Shown: positions 51,790 to 61,000 of the stretch, piece after piece | Numbering within the stretch: position 1 is the first letter of the stretch | How the letters are laid out: every line of letters begins with the position of its first letter | Origin: Imbricaverruca yamaguchii | Lineage: Eukaryota; Arthropoda; Thecostraca; Neoverrucidae | Assembly (NCBI GenBank): GCA_034440575.1 | Contig: JAOTOL010001011.1 | Coordinates: 27,501-91,500 of the forward strand | Reading direction: 5' to 3' | Length of the DNA: 64,000 nucleotides | Translations under genes and position numbers: made by a program | Notes under the pieces: model-generated | The model's database searches: none | Told to the model about the DNA's origin: nothing | The model's input: the letters and a program-made list of their open reading frames with translations, nothing else

Positions 51790-53457
51790 GGCTCACCGTC
51801 CAGTTAAGCTGGACAGTCTACTCGCCTTTCAGTATAGCTGGATAGTCTACTCGCATTTCAGTATAGCTGGACAGCTGATCTACCGTCCAGTGTAGCTGGA
51901 CAGGTGACCTACCGTCCAGTGTAGCTGGATAGGTGACCTACCGTCCGGTGTACCTGGACAGGTGACCTACCGTTCAGTGTAGCTGGACAGCTGATCTACC
52001 GTCCGGTGTAGCTGGACAGGTGACCTACCGTCCAGTGTAGCTGGCCAGATAACCTACCGTTCAGTGTAGCTGGACAGGTGACCTACCGTCCAGTGTAGCT
52101 GGACAGGTGACCTAGCGTCCAGTGTAGCTGGACAGGTGACCTACCGTCCAGTGTAGCTGGACAGGGGTGACCCACCGTCCAGTGTAGCTGGACAGGGGTG
52201 ACCTACCGTCCAGTGTAGCTGGACAGGTGACCTACCGTCCGGGGTAGCTGGACAGGTGACCTACCGTCCGGTGTAGCTGGACAGGGGTGACCCACCGTCC
52301 GGTGTAGCTGGACAGGGGTGACCTACCGTCCGGTGTAGCTGGATAGGTGACTTACCGTCCGGTATAGCTGGACAGGTGACCTACCGTCCAGTATAGCTGG
52401 AAAGGTGACCTATCGTCCGGTGTAGCTGGACAGGGGTGACCCACCGTCCAGTGTAGCTGGACAGGGGTGACCTACCGTCCGGTGTAGCTGGATAGGTGAC
52501 TTACCGTCCGGTATAGCTGGACAGGTGACCTACCGTCCAGTATAGCTGGACAGGTGACCTACCGTCCAGTGTAGCTGGACAGGTGACCTACCGTCCGGGG
52601 TAGCTGGACAGGTCACCTACCGTCCGGTGTAGCTGGACAGGTGACCTGACGTCCGGTGTAGCTGGACAGGCGACCTGACGACCGGTGTAGCTGGACAGGG
52701 GTGACCCACCGTCCAGTGTAGCTGGACAGGTGACCTACCGTCCGGTGTAGCTGGACAGGTGACCTACCGTCCGGTGTAGCTGGACAGGTGACCTACCGTC
52801 CGGTGTAGCTGGATAGGTGACTTACCGTCCGGTATAGCTGGACAGGTGACCTACCGTCCAGTATAGCTGGACAGGTTACCTACCGTCCGGTGTAGCTGGA
52901 CAGGTGACCTACCGTCCGGTGTAGCTGGACATGTGACCTACCGTCCGGTGTAGCTGGACAGGTGACCTGACGTCCAGTGCAGCTGGACAGGTGACCTACT
53001 GTCCGGTGTAGCTGGACAGGTGACCTACCGTCCAGTGTAGCTGGACAGGTGACCCACCGTCCAGTGTAGCTGGACAGGTGACCTACCGTCCGGTGTAGCT
53101 GGATAGGTGACTTACCGTCCGGTATAGCTGGACAGGTGACCTACCGTCCAGTATAGCTGGACAGGTTACCTACCGTCCGGTGTAGCTGGACAGGTGACCT
53201 ACCGTCCGGTGTAGCTGGACATGTGACCTACCGTCGGTGTAGCTGGACGGGACCTGACGTCCGTGCAGCTGGACAGGTGACCTACTGTCGGTGTAGCTGG
53301 ACAGGTGACCTACCGTCAGTGTAGCTGGACAGGTGACCCACCGTCCAGTGTAGCTGGACAGTTGATCTACCGTCCAGTGTAGCTGGACAGGTGACCTACC
53401 GTCCGGTGTAGCTGGACAGGTGACCTACCGTCCAGTGTAGCTGGACAGGTGACCTAC
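51790..53457 (-). repeat. 29-bp minisatellite made of copies of the dpr exon's 5' splice site
   Basis: About 55-60 tandem copies of a 29-bp unit. Read on the minus strand, each holds (C/T)GGACG followed by GTAGGTCACC, then TGTCCAGCTACA. The first copy is the real exon end plus donor at 53458/53457. Units vary in length (CAGGGGTGA versus CAGGTGA) and at a C/T before GGACG. Copies near 51.8-51.9 kb are the most diverged. Larger blocks recur: the variant with GGATAGGTGACTTACCG appears near 52339, 52489, 52809 and 53101. The array lies in the intron of the dpr gene. Confidence 0.95.
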
Positions 53458-53626
53458 CGTCCAGGATGTGTACGATGACCGAGGCCGGCTGGGCATTGCT
53501 GGGACTGCAGATATATTCGCCCGAGTCCCGGCCGCTGGCTCGCTGGATCAGAAGGTGGGAGGTGGTGCGGTGGGCCTTGGCCGTGATGACGCTGATGCCT
53601 CCTCGTGCCGAGTTGAAGCTTACCAC
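53458..53626 (-). CDS. dpr: dpr-family protein, exon encoding second half of second Ig domain
   Basis: The exon is 169 nt: 56 codons plus one base. It begins VVSFNSARGGISVIT, has LLIQRAS, then the F-strand signature DSGEYIC, then SPSNAQPASVIVHILD. The ARGGIS, LLIQ, DSG-Y-C, PSNA-PASV-VH order is the dpr second-Ig pattern. The Cys pairs with the Cys of the preceding exon. The acceptor is CCCCTCTCAG before GTGGTAAGC (phase 0), matching the phase-0 end of the upstream exon. The donor is TGGACG then GTAGGTCACC (phase 1), so the two exons form a phase 1-1 Ig cassette. No stop or frameshift is present. Immediately beyond the donor lies a tandem array of roughly 1.67 kb whose unit repeats this same splice site. 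The following exon (linker and C-terminus) was not found. Confidence 0.9.
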
Positions 53627-53971
53627 CTGAGAGGGGTACCATACTACACTAGCGAATGTCTAGAAAACAGAGACATAAAACCAACTTAGAAGCGGTAATG
53701 CGATACACTGGTGGAAGGAACGTAAACAAGCTAGATTGGCCTTACTTTGAATGGCAGCACAAGGGTTTATGGCAATCTGCTGGTCTACTTGGGAAAAGCT
53801 AAACAGATATCACTCACATGCAAAGTAATGAATGCGTGCCTTTTCGTGAACACAGTAGCGGTTAGAAGAAAACAACATGAGCAGAAGAAAAATTGCGCAC
53901 GAGACTTGCACCCTAAGGATGTATGTTCACTCAATAACACTACATGATGTAAAAAACAATAGCTGTTTTCA

Positions 53972-54052
53972 CGAAGCTTTCTAGTAGTTATTTGGGCTTT
54001 AGGGCACGTCCACTGCGTTCGTCATTTAGCGCCCATAATTCGACGCTTTATA
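53972..54052 (-). mobile_element. Ultra-short retro-insertion (about 57 bp) with decayed TSD
   Basis: Insert 53984-54040. Its minus strand carries the tail module of the RNase-H LINE (GGGCGCTAAATGAC ... GTGCCCTAAAGCCC, then AAATAACTA). It is flanked by CGAAGCTTTCTA (53972-53983) and CGACGCTTTATA (54041-54052), a 10/12 match consistent with an old TSD. It lies in the dpr intron. Confidence 0.55.
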
Positions 54053-54581
54053 ATACACGTCAAGAAAAACACACATGGTTGGTCACGTTTAGAATGCTGG
54101 CTCAATCCGGCAGTCACTGATGGTGTTGCGCGCTTGACCCTCCTCCCATTTTTTTCAGACAAAACAAGGACTATATAGCACATCGACCCAGTCTTCAGCA
54201 CACGCTTGTCGAGCAATTTTGCATCTCGTCTCACTTTCGCCTGGGAGACCAGCATAGATAACCTGTTATGGCGTCAAGTTCGTGTTGAAGGTCAAGTTCT
54301 ACACACTGAATTTGATTGTGGCGCTTCCGCTAGTAGGACAGGTTAAGACAGATAAGACATAGCAAGACGTAGGGCTGCTCAGTGATTTCCTTGATGTGCC
54401 GCCAGGTTCTGTTCAGGCCTGTATTGCTACAACAGGAAGGTTCGGCTTCCGAAATATCGGAAAACAGACTTGCCTTCCCTGAAGCTGCCAAGGTCAACTT
54501 AGGTAAGGTTGTCCTGAACGTTTCATTCAAAACGTATGCTACCAAACGTGTCCCGACAAATGTCGTGAAAGCAGAAATTTC

Positions 54582-54823
54582 ATTTCTGTCCGATCACACA
54601 ATTCGTTCCCAAAGACAGTTCTACACAAAATAACTTTTATAAGATAACTGTAATTGTATTAGAGGTTTCAACAAAAATATGAAGTATGTAACTACATTAT
54701 ATATATAATGTAGTTACATACTTCATATTTTTGTTGAAACCTCTAATACAATTACAGTTATCTTATAAAAGTTATTTTGTGTAGAACTACCTTTGGGAAC
54801 GAATTGTGTGATTGGACAGAAAT
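54582..54823. repeat. Near-perfect 242-bp palindrome (foldback element)
   Basis: Two arms of about 121 nt meet at 54702/54703 (centre CATTATATATATAATG) with essentially no loop. The inner part is perfectly complementary. Only a few mismatches are seen in the outer third, for example GACAG opposite its partner ACTACC. It sits inside the dpr intron next to a TA tract. It could be a foldback MITE or, less likely, a fold-over artefact; the mismatches argue for a real, ageing structure. Confidence 0.9.
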
Positions 54824-54837
54824 TACGTCATATTTTT

Positions 54838-54838
54838 G

Positions 54839-54895
<57 letters not shown>
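54838..54895. repeat. (TA)n microsatellite
   Basis: Uninterrupted TA dinucleotides directly after the palindrome, inside the dpr intron. Confidence 0.95.
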
Positions 54896-54899
<4 letters not shown>

Positions 54900-55257
54900 T
54901 TGTAATGCCACTATTACTCCCAATGCAGTGAGTTACATACATTTATCAATGACAGGCATCGGCACAAGTTGAGACAATACATTGTTGTCCATAAATCGCA
55001 GACGACCACTCCTCTCTGCAGGACACATACTGACATGAGCCGTCCACGACAGATAGCGGCCTGATGGCCGTTGTCTGTCTTGGCGTCGAGTACTCGGCCG
55101 GATGCTGACAGTCGGCTATACGTTCGACCGCCTTTGAAAACCGGCTTGTCGAAGACCGTCCTGCCGTTGCGAATGTGCACCCCGAAGTTATCGACAATCC
55201 CACTCGGTAAAGACGCTGCAGCACCTCAGCCCCGGCGTCATGACACGCTGGCCCGTC

Positions 55258-55407
55258 CTACACCCACCTAGTCAGTCCTACACCCATCTGGTCCGTCCTA
55301 CACCCACCTGGTCCGTCCGATACTCACCTGGTGCGTCCGACACCCACCTGGTGCGTCCTACACCCACCTGGTCCGTCCGACACCCACCTGGTCCGTAAGA
55401 CACCCAC
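55258..55407 (-). repeat. 20-bp minisatellite made of copies of the dpr exon's 5' splice site
   Basis: Tandem 20-bp units; on the minus strand each reads approximately ACCAG followed by GTGGGTGT and then (C/A)GGACGG or a close variant. Together with the genuine exon/intron boundary at 55408/55407 there are 8 evenly spaced donor-like copies. One copy (boundary 55328) reads CAG then GTGAGTATC, which is closer to the donor consensus than the exon-proximal site. The array is intronic. Confidence 0.92.
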
Positions 55408-55535
55408 CTGGTTCCGGTGGAGCCACGTCACTGCCGTGGGCGGCTCGGGACTATAGCTGACCGTGCAGGTCAGATTGAGGTCGCTGCCGCGCTGTATGAA
55501 GACGCTGCTGCCACCCACAATGCTGGCCACCGGCA
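55408..55535 (-). CDS. dpr: dpr-family protein, exon encoding first half of second Ig domain
   Basis: This exon encodes about 43 residues. It starts VPVASIVGGSSV, continues through a B-strand Cys (LNLTC) and the dpr-typical SPEPP motif, then a C-strand Trp (VTW), and ends LHRNQ. Dpr proteins are neuronal cell-surface proteins with two Ig domains that bind DIP partners in synaptic matching; this role is inferred from the family. The acceptor is read as GACAG before TGCCGGTGG (phase 1). The donor is AACCAG then GTGGGTG, leaving a complete codon (phase 0). An alternative acceptor after TGTACAG would start the exon at 55557 and add RRVRLPT. I prefer 55535 because dpr proteins usually have V-P at this junction. 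The next exon starts in matching phase. The downstream intron begins with tandem copies of this donor. Which dpr paralogue this is cannot be told. Confidence 0.85.
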
Positions 55536-56055
55536 CTGTCGGCAGGCGAACACGGCGCTGTACACTCTGGCGCTGGTACACACACAACGCTGCACACCGT
55601 GCGTGTGTACTGTTGACGTCACAAATAGCTTGGCGGTGAGGCTGGACGTCCTGGCACCGGAATGTCATGCATAGGCGTAGGTGTGGTGGGAAACAGCACA
55701 CGTACGCGTAACATTCAGGCACCAGGGGGGTCAGCCTGACTGCCTAGCTATTTGTGACGGCAATAGCACGTAGGTGGTGGGAAACAGTGTACCTATGGAT
55801 GCTATTTATTCAGGTGCCAGCACGCCCAGCCTGACCGCCTAGCTATTTGTACCGCCAATTATGCACCAGATGCTCGCAAGCGCGGCGCTGTACACTATGG
55901 CACTGGTAGACACACCAGTACACCAGTACACCAGATGTTCGTACACGCGGCGCTGTACACTATGACACTGGTACACACCAGTGCACCAGTACACCAGATG
56001 TTCGTACACGCGGCGCTGTGAGGCCGGGTAATGTTGTACACAGTGTTGTACACCT
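55536..56055 (-). repeat. Reiterated sequence upstream of the dpr exon acceptor
   Basis: The segment just upstream of the 55535 acceptor (plus strand: CGGCGCTGTACACTCTGG, then CGCTGGTACAC, at 55553-55591) recurs with few changes at about 55881 and 55946, and partially at about 56009, as a roughly 63-bp tandem unit. Between them, 55640-55860 contains a second duplication of about 110-120 bp (GGTGGTGGGAAACAG ... GCCTAGCTATTTGT). On the minus strand this is intron preceding the exon. Confidence 0.75.
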
Positions 56056-57559
56056 GGGCACTGATGTACACAAGGGTGCTGGTGCACACTGTGTTCGTGC
56101 ACATTGGGCGATGGAAGTTCACGCCTCCGCCATGCTAACGACGAAAACACATTTTAGTATTGGTAGTTACAGTAGTCTCCTTACTCTTCTAGCACTATGA
56201 TGAAAAATTGAAGTCTGCAGGTACTGAGGGAGGGCATTACATGCTGGTACGGGCATGGACGACATCGTTGTCCAGGCGGTCATGACAACTATGTTAATAA
56301 ATCTTTCGTGATATGAAAAACAGCAATTTGTGCCCAATAAATCAACGGCTTATGGGAACATGATAATGCCAACGAAAAACAGATATACTCTATCCTAATA
56401 TATTAAGATGGAATGATATAGTTCCTGCTATTGCGCACAATTGGTGTTGGAGGTTCAAACTGTTATACTCTAAACAAGGTGTGGTCAACCGGCTCTCCGA
56501 GGTAGTCGCGCTTCTCTTGGCCCAGTTCAGGTCTATGACATGAGCCGGCGTCAAAGTTGTCGCAGACGTCACCTAATATGTGTGTAATTGTATTTTATGA
56601 AATTGTGTTATATTCTATCGACTAGTATTTTATTAAAATGCTGATGGTCTGATTTAAAATACAGCATGATTGTTCTAGAAAAGGCAATCGTACTGGATAA
56701 AAATGTACAGTCAATTGTTTTTTGATACCGATAGTGACGTTTGTCTGAGTAGGGGCTGTGGCTGGTGCTGAATTGGCTCGGGTCGGACCGGGTCGGGTCG
56801 AACCAATTGGCTTGGAGTCGGGTCGAGTGGGACCTGGCCGAGTCTATGCACTCGTCCCGATCCCACTCGACCCGACCGATCGTTGATCTGATGGCTGTCA
56901 CATCGAACAACCATCAGTTCAAACCCGCATCTCGTCGCTGGGGCGGAATTTAGAGGCACCGTCACAATGCTGGACCATAGTCAACATGTGGCAGCAGAAG
57001 GTCGGGCAGTGGACTGGATAGCGCCGGGGTTCGATTGTTCGGCCGGAGCACAGTACCATCGACCGAGTTATCTGCAGATGCCCGCGCCGCTTTGGAAATG
57101 TGTCGATCTATCTGTGTGCAACATCTAGCTCATATGCTGACATCTCGCGTAATGCCTAGCAGTGAATGGTGGCGGGTGGATGGAACGATATCCCGACATC
57201 TCGCGTATTCCCTAGCAGTACGGCAGGTGGCGGGTAGGTGGGACGGCAACCTGCGCCCACAACAAAACAGCAGGCGTAATCACCAAACATCCAGCCCATT
57301 CATTCCACCACGTAGCCTCAATCAGTCTGGTAGCGAGTGTTCAGAACACAATTAGTAGTCTGGGTCACTCTGGATGTATCCTAGGTCAACGATTTTTTTC
57401 GACAAAAATTGACAGATCTGAGCGGTTGAAGAAGTGACAGAAGAAGCGCACTGTTCGGGCACAACAACCGGAAGTGATTGATAGTCGCATCGTTGTTCCA
57501 AAGCGGCCCGATCTGCATGTAAGCTGACGTTGAGGTAACATACGTGACTGCATTCCAGC
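56056..57559. other. No gene recognised
   Basis: Upstream of the dpr Ig2 exons in transcript direction. A GGTTCGATTGTTC at 57030 resembles a pol III B box but no complete SINE can be traced. Confidence 0.5.
56819..56874. other. 14-bp inverted repeat
   Basis: CGGGTCGAGTGGGA (56819-56832) and TCCCACTCGACCCG (56861-56874) with a 28-nt loop, inside a GGGTCGG-rich stretch. Confidence 0.75.
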
Positions 57560-58070
57560 TCCCGGTGGCCAGGTGTCCGACGGGGCACTGTTATGGAGCC
57601 GCGACATTTGCAGCTGTAGTCCAGCTCCCGGTGCCCAGGTGTCCGACGGGGCACTGTTATGGAGCCGCGACATTTGCAGCTGTAGTCCAGCTCCCGGTGC
57701 CCATTGTCCGACGGGGCACTGTTATGGAGCCGCGACATTTGCAGCTGTAGTCCAGTCGGTGCCCGTGTCCGACGGGGCACTGTTATGGAGCCGCGACATT
57801 TGCAGCTGTAGTCCAGCTCCCGGTGCCCATGTGTCCGACGGGGCACTGTTATGGAGCCGCGACATTTGCAGCTGTAGTCCAGCTCCCGGTGCCCATGTGT
57901 CCGACGGGGCACTGTTATGGAGCAGCGACATTTGCAGCTGTAGTCCAGCTCCCGGTGCCCATGTGTCCGACGGGGCACTGTTATGGAGCCGCGACATTTG
58001 CAGCTGTAGTCCAGCTCCCGGTGGCCAGGTGTCCGACGGGGCACCGTTATGGAGCCGCGACATTTGCGTG
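57560..58070. repeat. 66-bp minisatellite, 8 copies
   Basis: Units run GTGTCCGACGGGGCACTGTT, ATGGAGCCGCGACATTTGCA, GCTGTAGTCCAGCTCCCGGT, GCCCAG. Three units are shortened by a few bases (57700-57780). Since 66 is divisible by 3, two plus and two minus frames stay open. A minus-strand ORF of 248 codons (58098-57352) runs through it and 200 bp beyond, but nothing in it is recognisable and I do not call it a gene. Confidence 0.93.
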
Positions 58071-61000
58071 TGAACGCTGCGAGCTGGTGTGAGCTCATTG
58101 ACTGGCTAAATTAATTCGTTAAATCCGGGGCTCTAGGTTGCAGCGGCCACGTTCATCATTCACTGGCGCAGCCACCAACTCTCGTAACTTGCCTTCATCT
58201 CCTTTCGGGCCCGAGATTAAAACAGGCAACTAACGTGACTCCTCAAGGGATGAAAGGATCGGCTTAAACCAATATTTCGGTAATTAAATATCGGTATTTT
58301 TTCCAAACATCTGCTGGGTTGTGCACGTTTGCTAACACTTCGACAGCCTTTGGAGATGGGGGTATAGTACCGAGTGTTCTTTGTGTGTACCGCGGCAGCT
58401 TCCAATCACACATCCAGCAAAATCGGGTATCCCATCTGCGCTCAGCGTGGGCTGATCTTTCGCTGATAATCCTGCCATGATCTGACCCAAGGTTGAGCTT
58501 TCGCTGTGCAGGACCCCTGACGAGCTTGATGCGTTGTTGTCGGGACTTGCTTCCATGATGATGAATTGGAGTTTACGGGCGCGTCGACTGCCAGTGTCAT
58601 TTTTCGCCCATAACTGTGTTTACAGATAATCTATCATGCTCTCACAGTGGTCAGCAACTAATAGTTGTTAGGATTGGCGATATGCAACATCAAAGCGCGC
58701 ATGTTAAAGGACTTGCTTACATCATTCCTCCAAGAGCTGTTTTGCTGGTTGCTGGATAAGTTGGTTGCGGATGTTTCCTCATGCACAGCTTATCCCAGAC
58801 TGGGGTGCTAAGCTACTGGTTGGGACGTCTGACAGAAGCAGGATACACTTGGAATTTGTTGAAGCGAATGCGCAACATAGCCATCACAGACATATATAGG
58901 GTGATATGGCAACTACGGTCGCATATTTCTTGTAAAGAAAACGGCATTTGTCCATTTTAGCATACCTGCGAGGACATGACTTCAAGGCCAGTCCAGTCTC
59001 AATAATTTCAGTCACTTCTGAACGGTTTTCTAGTCTCAACGTTTTTTAACAGTTTTATCAGTACCCCAAAGGGAAATCCACCCCCGACAGACCACCATAT
59101 GATATACCAACTTGAGGACGGTACGGACACTTCTACATGTCCGTAGGTCCCGCGCAAAGGGAACACTGATACAAACCTCGCTGAAGATCTATAATTGGGC
59201 TCTACACAGGACGCAGAGCATACCGTACCACAACGCCGTACGATCAGTAACAGAAAGAGCACACCGTAACATCACGCCGCACATTAATCAATAGAAAGAG
59301 CTCACCATAACACCACCACGATCTTTTAACGTACGTAAAAACTGTACAGTGGTAATGGAATATATGGGGGTCGGGCGCCGTGGCTGGTATGCTTTCTATG
59401 TCGTATGCATACTGATTATTATCTATATCTTAGGCTATGGCTCTTAAAACCGATTTGATCCCACTGTTTGCTCAGATGGCGTGAAGATTAGTCAGTGCTA
59501 AGCATACCTTGTTGCACAGATCCTGACCACGCCGCCAAAGCTGTTCAAAGTGGATGATTTTCTCCAGCCTAGTCAGCCAAATATAGCTGAAGGATGTGCA
59601 CAGCGTGCTACACGGACGCCGCAGTGTCTGGCGCGACCCCACGGTGTGCCGGTCAGGGGTACGCCTCCGCTCGGGAGTCGGACCCTGGCACCCAGTGCTG
59701 TCACCAGCGAAGTTGCACCGCCCGCGGCATTACACCGCGGCTGTGGGCGTGCGCTCTCCTTCAGCCAAAGGTGGGCTGCCGAGCCCCGCAGAAGTTGGAT
59801 GGAGTGCGGTTATATGAAAACTCTACGTTATACTGTCACGAGAACCGCGTTCAAAATTGGCGGCTGCTGTTTTATGAGCCACTATCCGGAAACTAATTGT
59901 TCATGTGCACCTCATACGGGAGCATATTACTGGGCCAGGTGAACCCTGCATATACTGCACCGAAGAGTACGGGATCCGCAGTACCAGAAGCTGACCTGTA
60001 TTTATCCGAAACCTAAAGGCAGGAAGGGGGAAAATCATTGCCCTTTATTGTTGAAAATATCGTGTACCAAGACAAAACATATTTGGCTTATCACCGTTGG
60101 GCAGATATATTGAAAAGACTAATTTAATTTGGTTTCTATAATATATGACATGCACTAGCAACTAATTGGCATTTTATCAACGCAAGCATTGATTCCCTAT
60201 AAAACGAGCATTAAACCGCTATCGAGCCATTCCTCGGATTTTTTTTCTTATTAGATCGGATAGTTTTACACCTTGGCGATACTTTTTGCTTATCATAGGC
60301 TAATTAATCGAATCATGATGCATCAAAAGACAAATGTCATTTTTGATAGATCTTCTGGTCAAAGGGAAACCATAGCCAAGCATCATTCAACCAACATAAG
60401 TTTGGAGCAAATACTTCTTCACCCAGGGAAGACGAAAGTTTTAGACATCCACTGGAAAGAATAGTCTAAAAACATTGGTCAAGGTGAGTGGTCAGAGTTA
60501 ATTTTAGCCACGCCATAGCCTGCAATTTCATGCCCTAAAATTCCTTTCGTATGTTCAGATATTCATCATTACAGCGGTAGTTCACAATTCCACATAGCAC
60601 AAAGTTAGTAAGTTATGAAGCGGCGAGTAAAGGCAAACGCTTGCTAATTTGTTAGTCCGTTGGGATTGACTATTATGTGCCCAAGCACGGCCCAAAGCAT
60701 ACCACACGGCCTCGCACTGCAGTACAAACCAGTCTTTACGTTCGTTCGTCGGGTGATAGTGAGCGGCTGCTGCCGGTGGCTCCTCGGTAGGGGGCAGGGA
60801 ATCTGAAACGGGTACACAGTACCACCGTGAACCTGAAGCGACACGAGGTCGCCCAACTACACTGTTGAGGACAACACCGCTGCTGTGTCGGCATCGACAG
60901 CAGGCGACCGGAGATACAGGACAGTTTCAGCGCCATTTTATCGTCCCTTACCCGCCTCTGTTTCGCTTAATGGGTTTGAGGAGATTTGCATCAAGGGAAA

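Larger units (their letters stand above)
53627..55407 (-). other. intron splitting the dpr Ig2 domain
   Basis: This 1781-bp phase-0 intron runs from GTGGGTG (55407) to CTCTCAG (53627). In transcript order it holds the 20-bp donor array, a stretch without recognisable features (54.9-55.25 kb), a TA tract, a 242-bp palindrome, and a short retro-insertion at 53984-54040. Splitting of Ig2 at this position fits my recollection of dpr gene structure. The intron boundaries rest on splice consensus plus protein continuity, not on transcript data. Confidence 0.8.

Noticed and set aside
51790..53457. CRISPR-like appearance of the regular 29-bp array
   Set aside because: Repeats are directly adjacent with no unique spacers, and the context is eukaryotic.
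54946..55224. Minus-strand ORF between the two dpr exons as an extra exon
   Set aside because: The flanking exons are already continuous in phase and protein sequence; the ORF resembles no Ig segment.
59550..59942. Cys-containing GC-rich ORF as a secreted protein
   Set aside because: Three overlapping frames are open, with no signal peptide and no recognisable cysteine framework.
60644..60936. Possible exon on minus with acceptor CCCGTTTCAG
   Set aside because: The acceptor is plausible but none of the three frames gives a recognisable domain.
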